From NCBI GenBank assembly GCA_905221605.1, contig CAJNDS010002501.1, positions 1,177,501 to 1,241,500 on the forward strand: DNA of 64,000 nt. The letters are read 5' to 3'. Source of the DNA: Symbiodinium natans. Taxonomy: Eukaryota > Sar > Dinophyceae > Suessiales > Symbiodiniaceae. This document shows, piece after piece, positions 47,324 through 57,803 of this stretch (positions are counted from its first letter, which is position 1; every line of letters begins with the position of its first letter). Under the pieces are notes generated by a model. That model was not told where the DNA came from. It did no database searches and saw only the letters and a list, made by a program, of their open reading frames with translations. The position numbers and the translations under genes are program-made.

Positions 47324-49378
47324 GTGGACGCGCAGGGAGATTTTGCTGATCGTCCTGAAAATCTTCCGGCCTGTGATTTCTGTCAGAGGCTTGCGCCGCA
47401 ATTCCCACTAATTACATCGAAGCGCCGCTGTTTGCAAGTCTATTCGAACCAAAAAATGTATTTTGTAAGGACAGCGTCTGGGCGCGCGCGGCGATGGGGC
47501 CGTCTCAGACAAGACGGCAGCCGAGAACACGCGCAAGCCTTGCAGCTCGCCGTAACCGTGTATTGTTACGTGCTTGCAACACATCAGCCCAAGCTTTCAT
47601 ATGTGCTATACACATTGAGGCCAGACAGCGAGGGCCGGTTCTGTCGATGGCAGCGAACCAAAGATGTTTTGGCCGGCTCTTTGCCAGCAGACGTTGTCTT
47701 GACGCTACCGAGTTATCACTTCTCCGTCCGGTACCTTCGCAGCATGGCTCTGTGTTCCAGAACATTGTTGCGGGCTGCGAGAGACAACAGAAACTGGTCT
47801 GACGCCATTATCGATGCCACAGGCTCTGAGTTTGGAAGCACTCAAGCTCTTCGTCAAGCCGAGCGACTATGGAGTCGCGCAAGGCATATCATCCTGACAA
47901 TCCCTCAACTAGCCGCTCATTTCCGTGTTCCGGAGAACGTGCTGATTCGTTGGGCAGGGTGGACAAACCAACAACCCAGACGCGCAGGGGACCGAGTCTA
48001 TTCTTGGGAGTCACAGATTCTTCTGGGCTCGGCTCAGTTTGTACTGATAGCTCCATTCTTCACACAGAGCTTGTACATCGGCATCCAATCACCAAATTCC
48101 AACAGGAGAGCATTCTGTTACCTTACTTGGCCTTTCACGAGTGATATGACAGTTCATTTTGGTCTGGACGGCGGCCCCTTCGTTCGACGAACGTCGCCAC
48201 TGCCAAAACTAAATGCCGGGTTACTCCACCACGTTTCTGTGCATTGGAACCCAAGATGGTTCTCCGTCAGCATGGATGGACAGCTGCTGTCCTTTGCTAC
48301 AGTGCTTGACGGAGTTCCTGATGCCCCAGCCGCGCAGGCGAAACTTTTTGTGTGGGCGGTCACTGTTCCATATCCCTTGCTGCGGAGTCCTATGGTCATA
48401 ACGCCTATGCTGACTTCCAGTGTTCACAATCCGATTGTCCGATGCTGCTTGTGCGGATACGAGGGGTTCTCCTGCAGTAATCGTTGGGGCGTCTGTACTC
48501 TCTGCCAGAACTGGGCATGCAGTGACCACGTCCGCCGAAATCCTCTGCGAAGATGCCCAACATGTGTGCTACTCCTGGAAGATTACTTGGCAGGAAAGAC
48601 TCTCGAGACCTCTGCTTCAGAGCGCCTGACAGAGCTGCTGACCAGAGATGACGACATTCATCTGCGCCATCCACAGCCTCACTTCCCACGCCAAGCAAGG
48701 TGGTTCTTGCTTGACGATGGCCACGCGGAAGTTCCTGCTACTGCTACGTGCTTTGGAGCATTAAGTAATTTTTTCTCTTTGGTTTTCTTGTGCTACTGTG
48801 TTCTGATTATTTTACTTCTGCCTTCGTCTCTAGGTCTATTCCTCTGTGTTGGTGCTGCGGCTACTCTTGCTTGTGCTGCTCTGGCTGGCCTGTTTGTCGT
48901 AGTTGTCTACTTGATTCTGCGCTTGATTTCAGGCAAGGCGCAGGAGGCGATCATGATTCAGACAACGAGTCTGGATTCTGGGGTCCACCCCTTGATCCGG
49001 CGGTGTTAGGGTCGGCGACCCAGAGCGAGGATGGTACGCAACTTGGACCTAAGTGTGTGTGACCATGTCACCATGCCAACGGTTTCTTGCCTACTCAAGC
49101 TCACCGCCCAGGGCCTCGGCCCCATGCAGTTCTCGAGAGCTGCTAGAGGACGACATGTATTCGGCGTCAGGGAGTGAAGAGGACAGTGCGTGCGCTGGAG
49201 GAATTGGTAGCTGTTGGTTGCTGTCGGTGAATTCTGAGTTCGTCCAAGCTGCGCAGCCAAGGAACTCAGTCAATCAAGCCAGCTTCTGGGTCCAGCGCAG
49301 TTACCGCGAAGTGCTGTTGGAGGGCCTTGCTTCTGCAGCGTCAGAAACCGACAGGGACAGCATGCGTCTTGGAATGAT
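47324..49378 (+). CDS. F-box-like / beta-sandwich / zinc-finger module 1
   Basis: The first reading frame is 47324-48747 (about 475 codons). Early residues hold a CDFCQ pair. Residues ~118-165 (SLPADVVLTLPSYHF, later RNWSDAI) resemble an F-box helical bundle, the substrate-adaptor domain of SCF ubiquitin ligases. Residues ~205-345 contain WESQILLGSAQFVLIA and LYIGIQ, a beta-sandwich (SPRY-like) pattern. Residues ~372-416 carry CCLCGYEGFSC, CTLCQNWAC and CPTC, a treble Cys zinc finger. A 185-nt phase-2 intron (48748-48932) leads to DHDSDNESGFWGPP, then to an acidic exon at 49100-49378 (ELLEDDMYSASGSEEDS). The module is paralogous to the one at 51.1-52.1 kb. Confidence 0.6.
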
Positions 49379-49440
49379 GTAGCTGTATTTGCAGCCTGCT
49401 CTTAGCAGAGTTGTAGATGTTCAAGCTTTGCCGCCTTAAG

Positions 49441-52175
49441 GGATTCAGACAATGAATCACTCTCCTGGTGGCCGCGCTGCGATGTGTATGTCCAAGAAGA
49501 CGTTGACAGCGATGGAGAATGGGTCTGTGACGACAACCTCTGCTGGCGTTGGGTTCCGAGCTCACAAGCCTCTCAAAGTTTGCAGCTTAGCATGCAGCGA
49601 GCGAACAAGCGCGTGTACGTGTTCGGAATTTCGACCCTTAAGGCAACTTGTCGTCAACACGGTTGAGACCGATGTGCTGGGTGGTGCAGACGCTATTTCA
49701 AGCAGTGCACGGAAGCGCTTGCAAGCCTCCAAGATGGAGGCTATTCAGCGGAAGGCGCGGCGGTTGGCCGTGATGCCGGAGAAGGCCTTTCTGCCCGAGC
49801 TGCGTCGTCAAGGGCACATCCGGTTCCCAGCCTCTCCAGCAGACTATGAGGCTGCTACGATGCCTGATGTAGACGTGCTGCGGCTTTTGCACCCCCATGT
49901 GCGAGACCTTCGTATCAGGTTTGAGCCCGGAGAGCACAAGTATTTTGTGGACGGCAAGAGGATGAAATACTCGGTCACGGGCCTGATCCACCAATTCTGT
50001 GCGCCCTTCAACGCTGACGCGGTAATTGGTGCTATGATGAGGGGGCAGAATTGGCCGCGGCCAGGATATCTGCAGCCGGACATTCCTCTTTATGCTTTGG
50101 CTAGACTGCGCCTTCTAGTACCTGAGCTCCTTCCGCTCCTTGCGGACAGTCCCCGGCATGAGCCACGCATATGCGCTTTGCTTCGAGCGCTCCCACGCGG
50201 CGATAACGTGGAAGATGATGTTGCCCGCTTAGCATTATCGCCTGAGCAAATAAAGGCTAAATGGGCAGCTAATGCTCAAGAAGCGGCCGGTTACGGCACG
50301 TACATGCACCACTTATTCGAGGCATACCTCAATGGGCAGGATGTGCCAAGCTGCTCTCCAGAGTTCCACATGCTGCGTGAGTTCCTGGCGACTTTGCGCA
50401 CATCAGCCAAGGCTTGGCGCACAGAGTGGGTTATCTTTGGTGAGGGTGAAAACCTGGCAGGCTCCGTCGACTTCTGCGCCAGAAAGGATGACGGATCGCT
50501 GGTAGTAGTGGATTGGAAACGCAGCGCAGGCCTCCCCAACAAGTGCACTTCGAACAGTAGAATGCTGGCCCCGCTTCGTCATCTGCCTGACTGCACGGTG
50601 ATGCAGTACCAGCTGCAGCTGAATGCGTACAGATACTTGCTGGAGAAGTATTACAACATGAAAGTCTCCGAAATGTACATTGTCTGTTGTCACCCAGAGC
50701 ATGGCACCCGCCCTTGGGTATGCTCCGTGCCCAGGCTTGAGGAAGAGACAGAGCTCATGATGGCTCACTCGCGTGACGTTCAAGGTGGCGCAGTTGCACC
50801 TCGGACAGAAAGTAAACGCTGGGCAGTGCGTCAATCTCTCCTTCAGCGGCACGCAGATCTCCTGCTTCGGTTTCCATGCGTGGCGTCGCTATGCCCGATA
50901 CCGACCGACCATCGTCTGTCCAGCAAACGAAGCTGGGAGCGAGCCATGCGCAATGCTCGAGTCACACTTGCTCTACTCGAGCAAGAGTCCTACTACATAC
51001 TCTACATGTTTCTTCACACACAATACACGACGATTTCCTTGTCTCATCCAATGGTGAACTTCAACGCGGTCCAATGGGTGCCGGAGGCAGTTGCTGCGGT
51101 TCTGGCACACGAAAGCCAGACACCACGAAAAGCTTGCAAACACCAGCCTGAAGACTTGCAGGGTGGATCGCTGACTCTGTCAGATGAGCTGTTTCGCTGC
51201 ATTGTCATCAGCTCTGCCAGCACTGGTCAGCTGTACCAGCTTCAGACTTGCTGCCGTAGATTTCGAGAACTGGTTTTCCAGAGACAGTCGTGGAGAGATC
51301 TTTGCATACATCTGGACAATTTTGCCAGAGAGAGTGACGAAGATTTTGCTCGCGCGATCAGGCTCCTGCCTGTGTGGCAGGATGCCAAGCAAGTTCTTGT
51401 GTCGTATCGGCTTCTCGGTCGGATGCCTCTGTCAGCGCTGCCGTCAAATCTCAGGATGATGTGGTCTCTGCGTGCTGCGGAGCCTGTCACGATCTTCAAC
51501 TACACATGTTTCGCCTGGGAATCAGTGGAAAACCTGTTTGGCTCAGCCCACTTTGCTCTTAGATGCACGGACCCAGGCGCTACTGTCATCGTTGGTGTGA
51601 AGAAACGAGACGACGTGCAACCGTGGCCGATAGCAAGCCAGCCTCGATCGGTCTTCCTCCGGCTTCAAAAGCCATTCGACAGGGACATGCGTGCTAGCTT
51701 TGGCAGAAGCAACGACTTTTACTTGGATGTGCCAGGGGTCTGCGGCCCTTTTCCAGGACGGAATGCTGAACATGATTTTGCTGTACGGCGGGTGGGGCGG
51801 GAGCTGCAGATAACTATTGACGGTGTGCTGCTCCCAATCTTGCGGCTGCGCCCCGATGTTGTCGAGAGCCTTGGTGCTCACACGAAGGTCTTCGTCAGAT
51901 GCTTCGCCTCTTCAGCAGCAACACAGGCTAGCTTCTCCGTGCGGCCGTTTCCCTGCAGGCTGCAATCAAATTCATGCGTCAGTTGCTTCCGATGTCAGGC
52001 GCTGTCTACTGTTGACGCCAGCCACGTGAAACCTTGCGCTCATTGTTTTGAATGGTTCTGCGCGTTGCATCGGGATCAGGTTGGTGACCGAGAGATTTGC
52101 CACGCTTGTGCAGATGTCTGGGCAGATGCTGTCGGAGGTTCCTCAAACGCTGCAGCTCTCGTGGTCGATTCTCAG
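49441..52175 (+). CDS. PD-(D/E)XK nuclease with F-box-like / beta-sandwich / zinc-finger module 2
   Basis: Exons 49441-49614 (DSDNESLSWWPRCD, then an acidic segment) and 49703-52175, joined by an 88-nt phase-2 intron. The unspliced frame opening at 49452 gives a less natural N-terminus. Numbering from 49452, the nuclease core has GTYMHHLFEAYL (residues 282-293, with H286/E290), GSVDFCARKDDGSLVVVDWK (337-356, catalytic D340, D354, K356) and QYQLQLNAYRYLLEKYY (385-401). This is the full motif set of RecB/Cas4-like PD-(D/E)XK DNases. Residues ~572-625 are F-box-like (SDELFRCIVIS, then RQSWRDLCIHL). About 680-800 is beta-sandwich (WESVENLFGSAHFAL). About 840-890 is a zinc finger (CVSCFRC, CAHCFEWFC, CHAC). 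All three nuclease catalytic residues are intact. The frame continues through intron 52176-52236. Confidence 0.75.
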
Positions 52176-52236
52176 GTCTCGCAAGACAGCTTTAGCGCAC
52201 GGGCCGAGAAATTGGGGAGTTGAGCAAGATCTACAG

Positions 52237-54546
52237 GAACAGCTTGCAGCTCAGGATGAGATCTCCCGACAATTGAAGAGCGAATGTATCGAAGAAGCTG
52301 CTGCTGATGTTGATCTTGAGCACCAAGACGATGGTGCCTGGGCAGCCTTGAAGAGAAGGCGCTTGCTGCCTGGCGCTGCCACATCGGACGCTGATTTCCA
52401 CCGCTTGTTCACCAGTTTGGACAAGCACGTAGCTGATCTTGTGCGCGAGGCATCCGACGTGTCGGAAGACCCGAACAGCATTCCCCAGCTGGTGTCGCGG
52501 CACAGGATGCGTATTGCGCGGGTCTATCCAGACATGTCTGAGTACATGTTGAAGCTCATGACAGCCGCAGCGGCCGTGCTTAGTTTGCGCACAGTGGACG
52601 TCTTCCAGCGCGAGAACGCGATGATGCTGTGGATCATCGACGGAGAGTCGCACATGCGCTTTCACCACGGCGACTGCTACCTTTTGCACCAGAGCGGCGC
52701 CTTTCAACAGTACAAAGGTCTTCCTCTCGACTGCAGCCGCGTCCACTGTTTTCTTCTGCATCTAGAAGGCCGGACATGGGCTCCAGAACATGGACGTTGC
52801 AGTGCTGTGTGCTGCAGTGCTCGGAGGTTCAGGGGTACATATAACCCCCTCAATTAATAAGTCTGAAACCTTGCGCAAAAGTAAGTGGGGTTCGAGGCGA
52901 TTACCCTGAACCTCTAAGTCCTGTAGCGTGCTTTGTGACGCCATGACTGCCGACAATAGAGAGCCGAAGCCGAAGCCTTTAATCGTTCGACTTGGCAGGA
53001 TTGTTCCGACAGCTTCCACAGGGAACCCGCCGCACAGAGCAAGAAGTACTCCAAGCGGTGGCAACATTGCTAGCGAGCGCAGACAGCGAGCAGGACTTCT
53101 TAGATTCCTGCCGTTGCTCTGCCGCGAGCAATACAGGAGACCATTTACTCAAAAGCAGGAAGTCGCATGTCGCGCTGCCAGCAGACGATGGCGATGGTGC
53201 ACTTGAGGGGGAAGGAGAAGCGCACATCAACAACTGGAACATTCATTGCGCTCGCATGATTATTGCATTCAAGCGCAACATCATACGGGACCTGGCAGAT
53301 GAGAAACTCATCTCATACATGATCGAGTTTTGCGAGCAGCCAATGGTGCAAGAGCGCGGATGCTGCTACACTGACTACGCTGTCACATACCCGGAGTCAA
53401 GCCCTGCGCAGCAGGTGCTTCTGCTGCAAATGCGAAGGCAGTTACCTAATGACAGCTGCCTTGCGCTCGTTCTGTTCTGAGCATCTTGTGTTCGCGTTTG
53501 TATGTTTGTGTGTTGAGTGTGGGCGCTTTCGAGGTACGCCGGGAGGCTGCGAAGAACATATATGTCCACATACCCCACAGCATCCAGGTCAAGGCTCCGG
53601 ATCCTGTGATGCAGCGTCTGGTGAAGTTTTATCGGCAGACCTTCTGGAGCAATGTGGCGGCTTTCAAGTGCTGCCAAGCTGCTCAGGCATCCGGGTTGCA
53701 TGTCCGACGTCGTTGTTAATCCCTGCCAAAGTCTGAGCGCAGAATGAGCAGCTGAGGCGCTTGCGAAGAGAGGTCTCAATGTTGCGCGCCTCTTCATAGG
53801 TTTATCATCTGGCGGCGTCGGTCAGTCTCTGTATTCAGCTCATTTGGAGGAGCGCCGGGGCAAGTTACCAACAGCGAGGAATGCAGACATGAGCTGGTGT
53901 GCCCATGTTGAAAAGGAGATGTACGGCCACAATTTCGCGTACTTTGACCCGAACATTTGGTACCATGAGGACGAAATGCGAAAGCAGATTGAACAGCTTA
54001 GTGGTAAATTCATCCTGACAGGCTGGGCAGACATGCGTTGCAAGAAACAAGCTGCTTGCTAGGTGTTTCTGTGCGCTGCAATGTGTGTGTGTGCTATAGA
54101 GGTCAAGAAGCCCCCGGCACCAATCGACGTCTACGGGACGATTTGTTTAAGAAGTTCTTGTCCGGCGAAGGCAGCGCTATGATTGATGCGTCGAAAAAAT
54201 CACAAGCCTAGCAGCCAAACAAGTGTACTGTCTTGCAGCCTCCAGTTGCGCAGGCATCTCCGGCCGAAAGCCGTACGGACTTCGAACACGCATGATCCAG
54301 TGCATAGGCTGGAAACGGCTCGAAGCAAACCGTTTCTTTGTCTTTGCCAATGTCACGAAGCGGGAGTTCAACGCCATAATGCGGCGGGCCTTCGTCTTCA
54401 GGATCAGAGCACGTTTTGAGGACGAAAGAGCAATCGAAAGCACCTTTGCCTGCAAGTCAGCATACTGGAAGTTGAGTAACAATATGTTCGCCTGCCAGGA
54501 GGGTGGGCAGGCTGCTGTATATTTGAAAGTCCTGACAGAACAATGA
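52237..54546 (+). CDS. Middle exons of the giant gene, unrecognised
   Basis: After intron 52176-52236, the exon 52237-52834 reads EQLAAQDEISRQLKSECIEE, then a long helical stretch and a DGESHMRFHHGDCYLL segment. A 164-nt phase-1 intron (52835-52998) leads to FRQLPQGTRRTEQEVLQAV and on to 53468. Intron 53469-53533 (65 nt, phase 0) joins VRREAAKNIYVHIPHSIQV and KFYRQTFWSNVAAFKCC (to about 53710). Further coding-like exons are 53839-54040 (EERRGKLPTARNADMSW; EKEMYGHNFAYFDPNIWY) and about 54100-54540 (LRDDLFKKFLSGEGSAM; RMIQCIGWKRLEANRFFVF). No recognised domain, but residue composition and phase agreement indicate coding. They may supply linker, N-terminal or exonuclease-like parts of the polymerase. 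Confidence 0.5.
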
Positions 54547-54716
54547 GGTGCTTACGAAGATATCGACAAAGACGGGATCTTCGCCAAAGATCAAGATCTC
54601 AAGCTTTTCTTGACATCTCCCATGGCAACACGCGCTGCTTTGCAGCTTCAGCATGCGTTCGAAGCTCAACACAATCAACAGGACACGCGTGGCAGATGTA
54701 GATCTCTGTCGATGTA

Positions 54717-56420
54717 ATGTTCAATACTGCTTGCGGCAGACTTGGCTTGTTGCAGGACTGTTCTCAGATGATCGAAGACTACGTTCAGTGGGGCGGAGAT
54801 CAGGGTCTGACTGAAAAAACAATGCGTCAGGCCTGCGGATTGCCTCAGCGTGACGTGAGAGACATGTCCAGCCGTGCGCAAGCAATAATCAACGTTGATG
54901 ATGATGATGAGAACGACGGCGCGGGCCAAGACCCGCAAAAAGAGTGGGACTTGCTACGCAAGTTTCTTGTGAGCCATCTGCTGGGCGTGGGCAGATCAGA
55001 CATCACGAGAAGCATGCTTGTGCGTGTCAAACTTCCTGCTGGGCCGAACTTGACAAAAGAGAATGTAGTCCAGGAGCTTGTGAATAACAAGATCCTGGCA
55101 GAAACGACTGGCCGAGGCAAGACTGCCGAAGTTTACAGGCCTCTGCTGGAATGCGCCAATCTTCAGTCGGTGCTCAAGCTCGAAAAGACGCATGTGCAAA
55201 TGTTTTTTCCCGAAACCCTTCAGATCCGAGACTTTGCAGAGTATGTGCAGGGCTGCCCCGTCCGCCGGGAGAACGCTTTGGTGCTGGGCAAGTTTTTTGG
55301 CGCGGCCAAGAGTCCACCACTGCGGGGCCGACCCTCAAAGACTGACGTCGACTGCTTCGACAAGAGCGACGCACGTCACGAGCGCGGGAGAAAGCTACTG
55401 GAGCAGGAAACTTTGTTCAGCGAAATCCTTGTAGAGGTGACTAAGGCATCAGGCAGCGCCCCTACCGCATCGAGTCAAGATGCTCAACCAGCCAAGCGTC
55501 GGCGAGCGAAATCAAAGGAGCTTCAGAAGGTGAAGGAAGAGTCGGTCGATGTGAAGCCATGCACTCAAGACATAAACGTGGCAAGTGTTCCGGAAACGGC
55601 GCACGTTCATCGAGCTTACGTGTACTCAGATGAGGTGCCATTTCGATCGCGCAGGACAGTGAGGGGGGCCGGCATGCAAAAGTTTTGCAGACGCGCTGTC
55701 TTGCGCTTGGCCTCGGGAACAGTGGATCTTGATGTGGAGAACTCGGTTTTCACGCTGATGTACCAACTTATCAAGAAGCTAGCTATCCGTCCACCTCCTC
55801 CAGACAACGTTCTCGAGACTCTCCGCCAGTGTGCCGAAGAACGAAGTCGTGTGTGTCAAGATATACTGAAGACCTCCAAGGCCAGGACCAGCCTGCATGC
55901 GTGTCCGTTGGCGCTGCCTTTTTTGTTTAGTTCAGCATGTACAGATGCGCTTGATGGAGTCATTCGCAAGAACTGAGGCGGATGGGAAGGACAAGCTCAT
56001 CAAAGTCTTCAATGGAGGAGGAATTCCTTCATCTGAAGGAGTCGCCAAAAGCTTCTTGGAGGATGTGTCCAAAGTCTCAATTTACTGCCGATGGCTTGCT
56101 GCATCTTGCTTTCCGGACGAGCACGCGAAATTTAAGCAAGAGGGTAAGAAGAAAAACGCAGATTCTTCTCTTCTCTCTTACTTTTACCACGCCGTGGAAG
56201 ATTCTGTGCTGTCAGCAATTGCCGACTATCTCCTGGCTCAGAACCCAAAGCATCTATCCCTGCATTATGACGGCGTCCGTGTTACTCGGCCCGAAGCCGG
56301 CACAACGGAAGAACTGTGTGACAAGTTGCAAGAGCAGGTGCAGCAGGCAACTGGATTTCGAGTAGTTCTGCGGGAGAAGCTTCATCGCACGGTGTTGGAG
56401 ATCATGTCTGAAGCAGGAAA
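54717..56420 (+). CDS. Polymerase palm, TV-Pol (family-A-related) like, with winged-helix-like N-terminus
   Basis: Exons 54717-55850 and 55936 onward, joined by an 85-nt phase-0 intron (55851-55935). The N-terminal part has an acidic DDDDEN stretch, then a winged-helix-like segment (ENVVQELVNNKILAETTGRG, about residues 118-137). A basic linker (PAKRRRAKSKELQK) follows. Motif A is VDLDVENSVFTLMYQL (D337/D339 region). After the splice, motif B is KDKLIKVFNGGG (55987-56022). Motif C is HLSLHYDGVRV with its Asp at 56269-56271, preceded by YHAVEDSVLSAIADYLL. A D-x-D-x-x-N(S) block, a K-x(6)-NGG block and an h-h-h-x-DG block in this order and spacing match, from memory, the TV-Pol polymerases described from transposons, Sputnik-type virophages and phages, which relate to family A DNA polymerases. 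Inferred role: DNA synthesis during transposition or replication of the element. Confidence 0.6.
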
Positions 56421-57456
56421 TTGTAAGGAGGCATCTGTGCTGGCACCAGACTCCATCTTGCGTGCAAGTGGCAACTGCATTCCAGCTGCAGTGAGTCTGT
56501 TGCTACAGCGTGTGTCAGACGTGGAGCGTGCTGTCGTTGCTGATGGCAACTGTTCCCGGGGCCAAGTCGTCGATCCTGGGGCACCAACAGGCCCGACGAC
56601 GCGGTCATACAGGGAATGCGAAAAGCTTTTGGCCATGAAGTTCCTCCCGTGCTTTCCTGAGCAAGATTCAGCCTCAACACAATGGCAGCCGGGGAATTTT
56701 GTGTTGCACATGGAGAACGGCGGTCAGCCCCACTGCGTGGGACTTCATGTTGCCAATGATCTGGCAGTCAAAGTACTGGACGCAAGCAACACTTTTCAGA
56801 TCGAAGCTTCAATCCTGGATCAAGCAATGCAGGACGGATGCGACAGTCACACTTGCGTTCTTTTCAGTATCGCACGCGCCGCAGAGCAGATCACACCCCA
56901 CGCTTGCTGGGAGCCTCAGGCACTGGAAGCTCTGTTGGACCTGGAAGCTGGTGCTTCCGAAGCCATCGAGGTTCTATCTGACGATGAATGTCCAGAGAGT
57001 GTCGCAAGCAGCGTGTCCGATACTGAGTGGGTTGATGGCGAGCTGTGCTTGGATGAAGATGCCCAGGTGCTCACGGACAGCAATCTTCTTGAGGGCATGA
57101 AGCAAGAGGTGGCCAAAGTGCTAGCCAATAAAGGCGAACAGTGCTTTGAGCAAACAAGGCAAGGACTCAGGTGTCCCTTCTGCCCCTGGCGATGCTTCAG
57201 AAGGTCACGATGCGTTGCGCAGCATGTTCATAGGCGCCACACAAGCAAGAAACAATACTGCTGTTCGGGCACTAAGCAGTTGAAACTAATTCTGGCGTTG
57301 CACGACACCGATGTCATAGCCGGGTTTCCGAAGCGGGACTACCTTCGAAAGAGCGCTGAGCTCCTGCGGCAGCTGCTTCTCTGCAACATCGATACAGTAG
57401 TGTACCACACAACTCGTGCGCGTTTTTTGTTTGTTGCGAGTCTGCAAGGCAAGTGA
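56421..57456 (+). CDS. Second cysteine-peptidase-like domain and C2H2 zinc finger
   Basis: This continues in the open frame from the polymerase palm. Around 56464-56510, SGNCIPAAVSLLL puts a Cys (56476-56478) at a helix start. About 85 residues on, GGQPHCVGLHV (His at 56731-56733) and then VKVLDAS give the C...H...D/N order of papain-fold peptidases (OTU/Josephin/Ulp-like). About 57169-57255 encodes a C2H2-type finger: CPFC with H-x4-H (CVAQHVHRRH). Between them lies an acidic stretch (VLSDDECPESVASS, VDGELCLDEDAQ). Capsid-maturation or polyprotein-processing peptidases are typical of self-synthesising elements, but a deubiquitinase role is equally possible. The frame ends in TGA at 57454-57456, which may be intronic. 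Confidence 0.5.
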
Positions 57457-57579
57457 CGCCAGCTCTCAGTCACAAGAACAACGCCATCGACAGACACCTA
57501 CGTCTTATCTTCTCTGCTACAGGACAGGCTGACAACGGTTTGCTAGGCACTCCAATAGTTTGACAGGTGCATTGCTGTT

Positions 57580-57760
57580 TGCCAAGGACCTTTCTATGCT
57601 CGAGCAGATGCGGTGTTCTCCTTGAAAGCCCGAAGAGCAGGTGATCTCCATTTCACGCACTGCTTTGCCGAGAAGCTTTTTCGCGAAATGTTGTTCAATT
57701 CGGGGAAGGCATGCGCTGCAAGTGATCGCGTGAGTTTGGCAGCGTTGTAGAACCTGAGAT
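57580..57760 (+). CDS. Probable linking exon before the transposase
   Basis: A plus-strand frame reads ARADAVFSLKARRAGDLHF then CFAEKLFREMLFNSGKA, ending at a stop near 57748. It lies between the C2H2 finger and the transposase frame and has coding composition. A short frame further upstream (DRLTTVC or GQADNGLLGTPIV) may be another exon. Splice borders are unresolved. A minus-strand open frame over the same DNA is considered a shadow. Confidence 0.4.
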
Positions 57761-57803
57761 GTGAGAATCTTATATCTATTGAAAATCATACTCCTCCGGG
57801 CAG

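Noticed and set aside
48760-48930. Multi-pass membrane domain at the end of the 561-codon frame
   Set aside because: T-rich sequence with phase-matched GT and AG ends; better explained as an intron.
49452-49690. N-terminal ~80 residues of the 923-codon frame as translated
   Set aside because: An adjacent frame (DSDNES...) is more coding-like and joins by phase-matched introns 49379-49440 and 49615-49702.
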